Shown here piece by piece: positions 8,037 to 14,621 of a stretch of 14,621 nucleotides of DNA. The stretch covers positions 1-14,621 of the forward strand of contig DQOT01000174.1 of assembly GCA_015658495.1 (NCBI GenBank), in the 5' to 3' direction. Origin of the DNA: Fidelibacterota bacterium. Lineage in GTDB: Bacteria; Fidelibacterota; Marinisomatia; Marinisomatales; UBA1611. Position numbers and translations under genes: made by a program. Below the pieces are notes generated by a model. That model saw nothing but the letters and a program-made list of their open reading frames with translations, was not told the DNA's origin and ran no database searches. How positions within the stretch are numbered: position 1 is the stretch's first letter; every line of letters starts with the position of its first letter.

Positions 8037-8426
8037 TTAATCCAGGGACCCTTCCATGCAAGTAGTCTCAAATCCCCCACGAATATTGTAAATAGTGGTA
8101 ACAGAAAGTTTGTTTGTGGCCAGAGCCGTTTTCAGATCATTATAAATTCGTTTGGTGGCTGCTTCCTGGTAGATGCCCACATTACGGAAACTGACAAAAT
8201 AATATTTCAAGGATTTCAGTTCCACACATTTTCCACCCGTGGGATAATATTCAATCTTTACATAGGCCAAATCTGGTAGTCCGCTGAAAGGACAAACAGC
8301 ACTGAATTCATCTGTTTCTGTTTTAATATATTGGTCTGGACTGTCGAAATTAAAAACTTCGAGAAATCCGGGATTAATGTGACTTTCATCAACAAATTTG
8401 AATGAATATCCTTCGGCTTTTGCCAT
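8037..8426 (-). CDS. queF: NADPH-dependent preQ0 reductase QueF (unimodular)
   Basis: 129 residues. Reduces the nitrile of 7-cyano-7-deazaguanine (preQ0) to preQ1 for queuosine in tRNA. The catalytic Cys45 is in [12 protein letters not shown], with Asp52 completing the site, and the QueF signature [14 protein letters not shown] (69-82) is followed by VGIYQE and a [11 protein letters not shown] tail. The length fits the short, single-domain (B. subtilis type) form. The ATG at 8426 is chosen over a longer reading from 8477 because AGGAG (8433-8437) stands six bases upstream. The gene follows queD after a single base (TAG-C-ATG), so the two are coupled. It appears intact, unlike queE. Confidence 0.95.
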   Translation of the reverse strand: MAKAEGYSFKFVDESHINPGFLEVFNFDSPDQYIKTETDEFSAVCPFSGLPDLAYVKIEYYPTGGKCVELKSLKYYFVSFRNVGIYQEAATKRIYNDLKTALATNKLSVTTIYNIRGGFETTCMEGSLD

Positions 8427-8427
8427 G

Positions 8428-8784
8428 CTACTCTCCTTTATAAATACAGCCGGTGGAATCGGTTTCCCTGATCTCAATCTGATATAAACTGGGCAGGGAT
8501 GGAATTAGTTTCCCCCAAATCCACTTGCATAAATTTTCGCTGGATGGATTATCTAATCCATCGATTTTGTTTAAATAAGAATGATCAATTTGATCATGGA
8601 TTGGTTTGAATGCAGCATCAATATCGCCGAAATCTATGACAAATCCTGTATGATCATCTACATCACCATTTATAGTGAGGGTGATCTTGAAAGAATGTCC
8701 GTGGACATTCTTGCAGGGATGACCCTCGGGCAAATTTGGCAGCGATCGCGCCGCTTCAATTGAAAATGTTTTATATACGTCCAT
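8428..8784 (-). CDS. queD: 6-carboxy-tetrahydropterin synthase QueD, with Arg at the first zinc-ligand position
   Basis: 118 residues, PTPS/QueD family, converts dihydroneopterin triphosphate to 6-carboxytetrahydropterin in preQ0 synthesis. Clear family features: [18 protein letters not shown] with catalytic Cys24 and zinc ligands His28 and His30; [16 protein letters not shown] with His68; [19 protein letters not shown] with Glu107. The first zinc ligand (His16 in E. coli QueD, in the FEAAH motif) is replaced: the sequence reads IEAARSL, with Arg13. This could be a divergent subtype or loss of function; the rest is well conserved. No good ribosome site precedes the ATG. The 150 bp before it contain two dispersed hairpin repeats. 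Confidence 0.92.
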   Translation of the reverse strand: MDVYKTFSIEAARSLPNLPEGHPCKNVHGHSFKITLTINGDVDDHTGFVIDFGDIDAAFKPIHDQIDHSYLNKIDGLDNPSSENLCKWIWGKLIPSLPSLYQIEIRETDSTGCIYKGE

Positions 8785-8796
8785 GGGTGAATTTAC

Positions 8797-8827
8797 ATGT
8801 CACATTGAGTTTAACGAAGTGCGACAT
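8797..8827 (+). repeat. Dispersed hairpin repeat, copy 1
   Basis: ATGTCACATT (8797-8806) pairs with 8818-8827 (one A-C mismatch, one G-U), leaving the 11-base loop GAGTTTAACGA. The same structure recurs inverted at 8861-8888. It lies just upstream of queD, in the only sizeable gap of the minus-strand operon below queC. Confidence 0.65.
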
Positions 8828-8860
8828 GGTCATAAAAAGTTCAGCTATTGGTTGTTTGGT

Positions 8861-8888
8861 TCATGCTTCGTCAGGCTCAGCATGACAT
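8861..8888 (-). repeat. Dispersed hairpin repeat, copy 2 (opposite orientation)
   Basis: TCATGCT (8861-8867) pairs perfectly with AGCATGA (8879-8885) around an 11-base loop. On the minus strand the loop reads GAGCCTGACGA, matching copy 1 as GAGYYTRACGA, and the flanks share ATGTCA...TGAG. It resembles short interspersed palindromic elements I recall from Bacteroidetes-like and related genomes. Confidence 0.65.
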
Positions 8889-8934
8889 ATAATTAAGGTA
8901 TCCCCAATATTTTATGTGTTTGAAGACTCAATTT

Positions 8935-9557
8935 TCACTGGGGATGCTTGGCCACAAAATCTTCCGAGAGTTTTATATTTCTTGCCTGATTGGGGCCATT
9001 CATTGGCTGAATGAAAAAATGATTAAAATCCAATCCTTCATGCTGTCGTGGATTCATACCACATTGGGGAAATACAATTTTTAATTCATGACCACTTTTT
9101 AAAATAAAATCCGCATTGGCTTTTGGGCTCACGCAGAACCAATCAATTCCGACCGGAGGCATTTTTGTCCCATTTGTTTCAATGGCGATCTCAAATCCGG
9201 CGTCATGAATGGTTGAAATAAATTCATCATCCATTTGTAAAAGGGGTTCTCTGCCGGTGCAAACCAGGAATGGTTTTTCGTTTTTATTTTCAGGCCATAG
9301 GCCTTGAATTATTTCCGCAACTTGTTTGGCAGAATATTTCCCGCCGTTGGGACCATCTGTCCCTACAAAATCTGTATCACACCAATCGCAAAGGACACCT
9401 TCCCGATCTTTTTCTAATCCCGTCCAAAGGTTACAACCCGCGAAACGAAGTAAAACTGCAGGACGTCCCGTATGGAATCATTCTCCTCTTTTAGAGAGGA
9501 GAACCGGAGCCTGTACTGAGCAAGGCCAAAGGGAGGGGTAAGACATAAAGTTTTCAT
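8935..9557 (-). pseudogene. queE: 7-carboxy-7-deazaguanine synthase QueE, 5' end disrupted
   Basis: Radical SAM enzyme of preQ0 synthesis. The queE frame is open from 9477 (FHTGRPAVLLRFAGCNLWTG) to the TGA at 8935, about 180 codons. It keeps the QueE-type CX14CX2C cluster motif (CNLWTG...REGVLCDWCDTDF) and the C-terminal WFCVSPKA and HELKIVFPQ. Three things are wrong. The conserved N-terminus (EIFYSIQGEG in relatives) is absent: a probable start ATG at 9557 (MKTL) is followed by a dispersed repeat (9481-9545) and is out of frame with the body. An in-frame TGA at 9478-9480 immediately precedes FHTGRP, with no ATG/GTG/TTG before the cluster cysteines. The SAM-binding GGEP motif reads GREP (AGA at 9250-9252). 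Probably non-functional, though an assembly error in the repeat should be excluded. Confidence 0.8.
9481..9545 (+). repeat. Dispersed palindromic repeat occupying the queE 5' end
   Basis: It begins with a perfect 9-bp inverted repeat, TTCTCCTCT (9481-9489) and AGAGGAGAA (9495-9503), around TTTAG. This is followed by a purine-rich tail ending GGGAGGGGTAAGAC. The composition is unlike the flanking coding sequence, and no QueE residues can be read in it. Only one copy is in the window; that it is interspersed elsewhere is recollection of similar elements, and the right boundary is approximate. Confidence 0.6.
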
Positions 9558-9567
9558 TTTTTCAATT

Positions 9568-10251
9568 TTACCCCAGATAATTCAATGGGTCTTCTAAGCC
9601 ATCTTCCTTAAATCCTTTTAATCTCAAGGTACATGCATCACATCGACCACAAGGATCCCCATTCTCCTGTGGATCATAACAACTTGTAGTCATTCCATAA
9701 TCCACGCCCAGTTCTATCCCTTTTCTTATAATCTCAGCTTTGGTTAGATGAATCAACGGTGTATGAATCTTGAATTGTTTTCCACCCACACCTGCTTTTG
9801 TGGCAAGGTTTGCAGTACGTTCAAAAGACTCAATAAACTCCGGGCGACAATCGGGATAGCCGGAATAATCCAGCGCATTCACGCCAATGAAAATATCGGT
9901 TGTACCCAGCGTTTCTGCCCAGGCCAGGGCCATGGAAAGGAAAACTGTATTTCGGGCCGGAACATATGTCACAGGAATATCAGTCATGTCAGATTCATCC
10001 CGATCTTTGGGAACATCAATATCATCCGTGAGTGCCGAGCCGCCAAACTGTGCCAGATCAATATTTACAATAGAATGTTTTTTTACGTCAATTGTTTGTG
10101 CAACCTTTTTTGCTGCTTCCAATTCAAATGCATGGCGTTGACCATAATTAACCGTAAGGGCATAAAGATCGTATTCTTGCTCCTTTGCTATCGCCAGGCA
10201 GGTGGTGGAATCCAAGCCACCGGAAAGAAGGATAACGGCTTTTTTATTCAT
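9568..10251 (-). CDS. queC: 7-cyano-7-deazaguanine synthase QueC
   Basis: 227 residues. ATP-dependent conversion of 7-carboxy-7-deazaguanine to preQ0 using ammonia. The PP-loop SGGLDSTT is near the N-terminus (residues 9-16), then [37 protein letters not shown], and the C-terminal four-cysteine zinc site [17 protein letters not shown]. All are intact and the length is normal. The ATG at 10251 ([12 protein letters not shown]) fits the family start; a TTG-initiated extension to 10281 has no support. There is no obvious ribosome site. It lies 36 bp after the permease and about 10 bp before the queE remnant. Its substrate would come from QueE, which looks broken here. Confidence 0.95.
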   Translation of the reverse strand: MNKKAVILLSGGLDSTTCLAIAKEQEYDLYALTVNYGQRHAFELEAAKKVAQTIDVKKHSIVNIDLAQFGGSALTDDIDVPKDRDESDMTDIPVTYVPARNTVFLSMALAWAETLGTTDIFIGVNALDYSGYPDCRPEFIESFERTANLATKAGVGGKQFKIHTPLIHLTKAEIIRKGIELGVDYGMTTSCYDPQENGDPCGRCDACTLRLKGFKEDGLEDPLNYLG

Positions 10252-10287
10252 GATAATTGTGGCGGAAATTAGGTTTATCAAATGGTT

Positions 10288-11592
10288 CTAGGAATTAAAT
10301 CGATTCCACACCCAATGAATCACAAATCCGGATAATAATAATGGGATGGCTTCCATGAGATAGTGTTCCGGTGTATAAATAAAAATGAACAGGGCGATAA
10401 TGGTTGGAATAATGACGGTAATCCATGGAAAAATCATTCCACCGGCGACTTTGAAAGGACGAGGCAAATACGGTTTTGAATATCGGAGTGAAATAAAAAC
10501 AAAAAATCCAATAATATAAAGCGGGATGCTAATCCATGTTCCCACAACCAATAGATCTATAAAATTCATGCCCATGGTCATGATGCTTAAAACAATTCCT
10601 TGGGTTATCAGTGCGCCGATTGGTGTGCCGTTATTTTGATTTATTGTTGAGATGGATTTGGGCAAATGTCCATCATCTGAAATGGCTTTCAGTAAGTGAG
10701 ACATCAACATCATTTTACCATTAATGAGCCCAAAATTGGATGTTTGTGCCGCAATGCTGAACCACCAGGCAAAAGCAGTTCCACCCAGGGTGAGTGCCAC
10801 CAGATTCAATTGCGCTTCGTCCCATTTTGCCCAGTTTGGATCTACAGCAATCCCGATCATGAGTGGAATCACATATGCGAAGACTGACATTATCAAGGTT
10901 ACAATAAGCGCTTTGGGATAATTGGTTTCAATGTCTTCTATTTCGTCAGCTGCAGATGCCAATCCACTATAACCTGAAAAATTCCATAGTCCGAAGATCA
11001 AGGCAAACACAACTGCTGTATTCAGATCCGTCTCCGGAGGTAAATGCAAAGTTGAATATGTGGAAAGATCAATTATTCCGAATCCGTAATAAATAAATAT
11101 GATGACGGGAATGATTTGGATCCAATAAAGTGCATTGAACAAAGGCCCCACCAGATTCACACCCCGAATATTTAAAATTACCGAAAGCCAGATCACAGAA
11201 AGGGTGAGTCCATATGAAAAACTAAACGGCGCATCCGGCCAAATAAAAATCACAAAATATTCCGCCAATAGCGTGGGATAAAGTGCCGCATCAAACATCC
11301 AAGTGAGCCATTCCAACCAACCTAACTGGAAGCCCCAATAGCGACCCCAGCTTTGTTTATACCATTGGTAAATGCCGCCCTTCATGGGGATGGAACTCAC
11401 CAATTCCCCATTTTGCAGGATACCCGGAATTCCCCAAAACACAGCCATGAATAGTAATCCGAAAATGGCAAGTGTGGGACCCGATTGAACAACTACTTCC
11501 TCAATGCCATAGGGCCCGCCACAATAAATGACAAACATTGCGGACACGGTTGTCCAAAACCGCATTTTTGATTTTTTGGGTCTTCTAAACAT
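10288..11592 (-). CDS. APC-superfamily amino acid/polyamine-type permease
   Basis: 434 residues, strongly hydrophobic with about 12 predicted transmembrane segments. TM1 carries YCGGPYGIEEVV, and later GELVSSIPMKGGIYQWYKQSWGRYWGFQ and LTWMFDAALYPTLLAEYF. These GGP(Y/F)G(I/V)E, GELxxxxPxxGGxY and ALYP patterns are close to the LAT/PUT branch of the APC superfamily, which includes polyamine and cationic or neutral amino acid uptake carriers. No signal peptide. It is the first gene of the minus-strand block and faces the divergent plus-strand pair, so it probably imports the compound degraded by its neighbours (inference). The ATG at 11592 has no strong ribosome site but is the only start that keeps TM1. 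Confidence 0.88.
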   Translation of the reverse strand: MFRRPKKSKMRFWTTVSAMFVIYCGGPYGIEEVVVQSGPTLAIFGLLFMAVFWGIPGILQNGELVSSIPMKGGIYQWYKQSWGRYWGFQLGWLEWLTWMFDAALYPTLLAEYFVIFIWPDAPFSFSYGLTLSVIWLSVILNIRGVNLVGPLFNALYWIQIIPVIIFIYYGFGIIDLSTYSTLHLPPETDLNTAVVFALIFGLWNFSGYSGLASAADEIEDIETNYPKALIVTLIMSVFAYVIPLMIGIAVDPNWAKWDEAQLNLVALTLGGTAFAWWFSIAAQTSNFGLINGKMMLMSHLLKAISDDGHLPKSISTINQNNGTPIGALITQGIVLSIMTMGMNFIDLLVVGTWISIPLYIIGFFVFISLRYSKPYLPRPFKVAGGMIFPWITVIIPTIIALFIFIYTPEHYLMEAIPLLLSGFVIHWVWNRFNS

Positions 11593-12030
11593 ATTTGTTA
11601 ACGGGAAATGTAACCTAATTCTTGTGGATATATTTAGTGTTGATTTTCATTCAATCATCCATTCAATCGCCAAATCATGCATTCATCTATTACCCCATTA
11701 TTCTCAAACTCCAATACATGAATACATTAACACGTAAACACTTAATAGATTCATCCCGGTTGCTACATTTGTAAAATAACAATTATATTTCCCCGCACCT
11801 TTTTGGTGAATTATGATTGAAAATCCACTAACAAACCTTTGGTATTATGATTCTTTGGCTCCTCATTCCATGTTGGCCTGCAGGCTAGAATCGTCTATCC
11901 CTTGGAATCCCCCACTTTAAACTTTTTCTACATGCGGAATAACCCGCAACCTTTTCTCATATTTAATTTAATTACGTTTAATGGGGCGTAAAAATATCTT
12001 AACAAATTCAAAGTTTAACATGGAGTACAC
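11593..12030. promoter_or_regulatory. Divergent intergenic region between permease and aminotransferase
   Basis: 438 bp, AT-rich, no convincing ORF, tRNA or ncRNA. Promoters for both directions must lie here, but I can place none with confidence. A weak pair on the minus strand is TTGAAT then TATATC with 16-base spacing around 11634-11661. On the plus side there is an AT-rich tract around 11957-11982. A short GCGG-AATAAC-CCGC hairpin lies near 11934-11947. Confidence 0.5.
11648..11668 (+). repeat. Short direct repeat CATTCAATC x2, 12-bp period
   Basis: CATTCAATC occurs at 11648-11656 and 11660-11668, and a degenerate CATTCATC follows nearby. It lies about 60 bp upstream of the permease start, where an operator could sit; a chance repeat in AT-rich DNA is equally possible. 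Confidence 0.35.
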
Positions 12031-13344
12031 ATGAGTTACTCAAGAGAAAAATCACAGCCGATCTTTGATCGTGCTTTAAACGTATTGGTCAAAGGTGTCA
12101 GTTCAAATTTCCGTTACCTTGGTGATAATGAAACGCCTGTCATTGCAAAAGGGAAAGGCGCCCGTGTTTGGGATGCCGATGGCAATGAATTCATTGATTA
12201 TCGGTTAGGATGGGGTCCCATCAATTTGGGCCATGCCGATGATCGGGTGAACAGTGCTGTTGCAGAAGCAATCCGAAATGGAACTACATTTGCAGCAACA
12301 ACACCCCTGGAAGTTGAAACCGCCGAATTGGTGAAAAAATTGGTGCCAGGCATGGAAAAATTGCGTTTCACAAATACGGGAACAGAAGCAACCATGCACG
12401 CACTTCGAACGGCTCGGGGTTATACGAATAAAGAAAAATTCATCAAATTTGAAGGGCAATACCATGGGGCTCACGACTACGTTTTATTCAGCACTGCTTC
12501 GTCACCCATTAGTAGCATGGGTTCAAGGAGATCTCCAATTCCTATCCAAGCTGGTTCTGGAATTCCAGATAAAATCCGGGACTATGTTTATTGTCTGCCC
12601 TTTAATGATTTTGATGCAGTTGAAAAATGTGTAAAAGATCACCATGGTGAAATAGCTACCATCATGGTAGAACCTTGTCTCGGAAACATTGCAGGCATCG
12701 AACCAAAAGATGGGTTTTTGGCTCATCTTAGAAAATTATGTGAGGAGTACAATATCGTATTGATCTTTGATGAAGTGAAAACAGGATTTCGATTGTCCAA
12801 CGGTGGCGCGAGAGAAACGTATGGTGTGATTCCCCACATTTCAACCTATGCAAAGAGTCTGGGAAATGGATTTCCCGTGGCAGCTTTTGGTGGTTCCGCT
12901 GAGGTGATGGATGTCCTTGGGGGCGGAAGTGTAACCCATGCAGGAACCTTTGGCGCCAATGCAGTTAGTATGGCTGCAGCTAAAGCTGTATTAACGATTT
13001 TAGATGAATCACCTGTTTTAGAAAATCTTGCAGAACGAGGTATGAGATTAAAAGATGGCTTGGATAAAGTTCTCAAAAATGCTGGATTGGCGCACCAAAT
13101 GTCCGGCCACCCCAATCTTCAGGGATTTCTCCTTACGGAAAAACCGGTTCAGGAAGTTCGGGACCTAGTACATCACGATGGTGATATGTATGAAACCATC
13201 ATGAGCAATATGTATGAACGTGGCGTCTGGATGGAAGATGATGCCCGGGAACCCTGGTTCATTTGCGAAGCACATACAGATGAAATAATTGACGAAACCT
13301 TGAATAAATTCGAAGACGCCGTTAAATCCGCTATTGATAGGTGA
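12031..13344 (+). CDS. Class III PLP aminotransferase, glutamate-1-semialdehyde aminomutase-like
   Basis: 437 residues, fold-type I PLP enzyme. Landmarks: GARVWDADGNEFIDYRLGWGP (43-63), TNTGTEATMHALRTAR (114-129), EGQYHGAHDY (141-150), IFDEVKTGFR with Asp247 binding the pyridine nitrogen, and the Schiff-base Lys275 in YAKSLGNGFPVAAFGG. THAGTFGANAVSMAAA closes the core. The sequence is in the HemL-like branch, but the location beside an amine oxidase and a permease, and no other tetrapyrrole gene, point to a catabolic or biosynthetic aminotransferase on an omega-amino or amino acid substrate, not heme synthesis (inference). The start is firm: GGAG at 12022-12025, five bases before the ATG. Its last codons overlap the next gene by 11 bp. 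Confidence 0.9.
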   Translation: MSYSREKSQPIFDRALNVLVKGVSSNFRYLGDNETPVIAKGKGARVWDADGNEFIDYRLGWGPINLGHADDRVNSAVAEAIRNGTTFAATTPLEVETAELVKKLVPGMEKLRFTNTGTEATMHALRTARGYTNKEKFIKFEGQYHGAHDYVLFSTASSPISSMGSRRSPIPIQAGSGIPDKIRDYVYCLPFNDFDAVEKCVKDHHGEIATIMVEPCLGNIAGIEPKDGFLAHLRKLCEEYNIVLIFDEVKTGFRLSNGGARETYGVIPHISTYAKSLGNGFPVAAFGGSAEVMDVLGGGSVTHAGTFGANAVSMAAAKAVLTILDESPVLENLAERGMRLKDGLDKVLKNAGLAHQMSGHPNLQGFLLTEKPVQEVRDLVHHDGDMYETIMSNMYERGVWMEDDAREPWFICEAHTDEIIDETLNKFEDAVKSAIDR

Positions 13345-14617
13345 ACTGAAAACAACTGTTTTTTGGTCGGACCAATTTCCCAGGCCCAATGATCTACCTG
13401 TGGCGAATGAACTGCCAAGCCAAGTGGATGTGGCCATCGTTGGGAGTGGATATACAGGACTGAACTGTGCCCGTGTTTTGGCAAAAGCTGGAATGCGTGT
13501 TGCTGTTCTGGAAAAAAATACCATTGGCTGGGGCGCCAGTTCCAGAAATGGAGGCATGGCAACACCGGGACTTAAACAGGATATTTCCAAAATAAAAAAA
13601 ACCTATGGGATGGATTATGCCCGGGAATTTTGGAAATCGTCTGTTGATGCAATTAATCTTTTAGAACAGATTATTGTGGAAGAGAGTATTGACTGTCATT
13701 GGTCTCGTTATGGTCATATGTCTTTGGCATATAAGCAATCTCATTTCAATGATTTAGTTGGTTACATTGAATGGTTAGATAAGGAATTCGGTCATAAGAA
13801 AAAACTCATATCCAAATCTCAACTCAAAACTGAAATTGGCACTGACGCCTATTTTGGAGGCAGTACGGATGAATTAAGTGGTGGACTTCAACCAGCAAAA
13901 TATGTTTTTGGCTTGGCAAAAGCTGTTGCGGTCCACGGTGTGATTTTATGCGAAAATTCACAGGTTACAACTATTCAAAAGGAGTCGAATGAATTTGAAG
14001 TAATGACCAACCAAGGAACAATAATGGCAAAGAATGTTGTCATTGCTACAAACGGTTATACCAATATGTTGATTCCAAAATTGAAGCCGAAAGTATTCCC
14101 GGTTGGCAGTTATATTATTGTGAGTGAACCTCTCCCACAGGATTTGCAGGATAGGCTGAGCCCCAAACGACGGATGTTCTATGATTCAAAAAATTTCCTG
14201 AATTATTTCCGGCTTACACCGGATGGGCGCATGCTTTGGGGCGGCCGAAACGATTTGAGCACGGATTTGGATTTGAATGAAAGTGCATCCATTTTAACGA
14301 AACAGGTTTGCACGATTTTTCCAGAATTGAATGATGTTAAATTCACTCATTCCTGGACAGGGAAACTTGGGGTTACCTTTGATTTAATGCCGCATATTGG
14401 ACAGATCAATGGCATTCATTATGCATTAGGATATGGGGGTCATGGTTTATCCATTGCTACTTATCTTGGAACAGAATTGGGCTTACTTATGACAGGACAA
14501 AAAGATCGTAGCCCCTATGAAGAGATTTCTCATCAAACAATGTTCTTCTACAAAAAAGATCCATGGTTTCTCCCCTTTGCTGCAAAATATTTTCGGTTTT
14601 TAGATTGGGTATCGTAA
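13334..14617 (+). CDS. PuuB/DAO-type FAD-dependent amine or amino acid oxidase
   Basis: 427 residues, COG0665 glycine/D-amino acid oxidase family, closest in pattern to gamma-glutamylputrescine oxidase. FAD site: VDVAIVGSGYTGL with GxGxxG at 37-42, ribose-binding Glu60 in AVLEK, then IGWGASSRNGGM (64-75), which is typical of the PuuB branch. ATNGYTN, WTGKLGVTFDLMPHIG and LGYGGHGLS form the C-terminal FAD contacts. It oxidises a C-N bond of a primary or secondary amine to an imine, with electrons to oxygen or a carrier. Start uncertain: TTG at 13334 overlaps the aminotransferase end, while a CTG at 13346 follows AGGTG; relatives begin near KTTVFW, so the true start may be slightly later. The stop TAA is 4 bp from the window end. 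Confidence 0.85.
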   Translation: MIGELKTTVFWSDQFPRPNDLPVANELPSQVDVAIVGSGYTGLNCARVLAKAGMRVAVLEKNTIGWGASSRNGGMATPGLKQDISKIKKTYGMDYAREFWKSSVDAINLLEQIIVEESIDCHWSRYGHMSLAYKQSHFNDLVGYIEWLDKEFGHKKKLISKSQLKTEIGTDAYFGGSTDELSGGLQPAKYVFGLAKAVAVHGVILCENSQVTTIQKESNEFEVMTNQGTIMAKNVVIATNGYTNMLIPKLKPKVFPVGSYIIVSEPLPQDLQDRLSPKRRMFYDSKNFLNYFRLTPDGRMLWGGRNDLSTDLDLNESASILTKQVCTIFPELNDVKFTHSWTGKLGVTFDLMPHIGQINGIHYALGYGGHGLSIATYLGTELGLLMTGQKDRSPYEEISHQTMFFYKKDPWFLPFAAKYFRFLDWVS

Positions 14618-14621
14618 ACTA

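Noticed and set aside
8861..8888. Rho-independent terminator
   Set aside because: The hairpin has no following U-run on either strand and is paired with a similar inverted element, so a repeat is the better description.
9478..9480. In-frame TGA just before FHTGRP in queE as a second selenocysteine codon
   Set aside because: The aligned residue in QueE is Gly, not Cys; the sequence upstream is a repeat, not QueE; and no initiation codon leads into it. It is a junction artefact or lesion, not recoding.
9748..10272. 174-codon plus-strand ORF opposite queC
   Set aside because: Long, but exactly antisense to an intact queC, Cys/Ile-rich with no family resemblance; a coding shadow.
1..14621. CRISPR array, tRNA or rRNA genes, integrase or IS transposase, preQ1 riboswitch
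   Set aside because: No regularly spaced repeats, no cloverleaf or rRNA-like sequence, no transposase or integrase motifs, and no preQ1 aptamer-like structure recognised upstream of queC, queD or the permease.

Overview
This window is most likely a chromosomal segment of an uncultured marine heterotroph with moderate to low GC. The gene style, the short dispersed hairpin repeats and the mix of catabolic genes would fit something like Candidatus Marinimicrobia (SAR406) or a Bacteroidetes-related lineage. This is an inference from style; no rRNA or marker gene is present.

Layout. From 11592 down to 1 every gene is on the minus strand. In transcription order they are: an APC-superfamily amino acid/polyamine-type permease; queC; a broken queE; queD; queF; a carboxymuconolactone decarboxylase/AhpD-like peroxidase-related protein with an in-frame UGA; an M20 deacylase with a one-base frameshift; a dimethylargininase-like hydrolase; a GcvT-family (folate-dependent C1-transfer) protein; two tandem PYROXD2-type FAD oxidoreductases; and a Rieske oxygenase cut by the window edge. 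From queF to the Rieske gene the genes overlap or sit within a few bases of each other, so they are probably one translationally coupled operon. A 438-bp intergenic region (11593-12030) separates this block from two overlapping plus-strand genes: a class III aminotransferase related to glutamate-1-semialdehyde aminomutase, and a PuuB/DAO-type FAD amine oxidase.

How the genes may work together. A permease, amidohydrolase, guanidino-hydrolase, folate-linked demethylation, flavin oxidases, Rieske oxygenase and aminotransferase together suggest uptake and stepwise dismantling of an N-methylated and/or acylated cationic nitrogen compound (methylarginine, betaine or polyamine-like). The substrate cannot be read from the sequence. 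The queuosine (preQ1) genes sit inside this block, and part of the set looks decayed: queE has lost its start region to a dispersed repeat and has GGEP changed to GREP, and queD has Arg at a normally His zinc-ligand position, while queC and queF look intact.

The strongest single observation is the peroxidase-related gene at 7479-8030. Its only internal stop is a UGA at codon 82, exactly where the second Cys of the CxxC redox motif belongs. A small hairpin lies at the distance expected of a bacterial SECIS, and the rest of the AhpD relay (Glu67, Cys79, His86) is conserved. It is very probably a selenoprotein that automatic gene calling splits in two.
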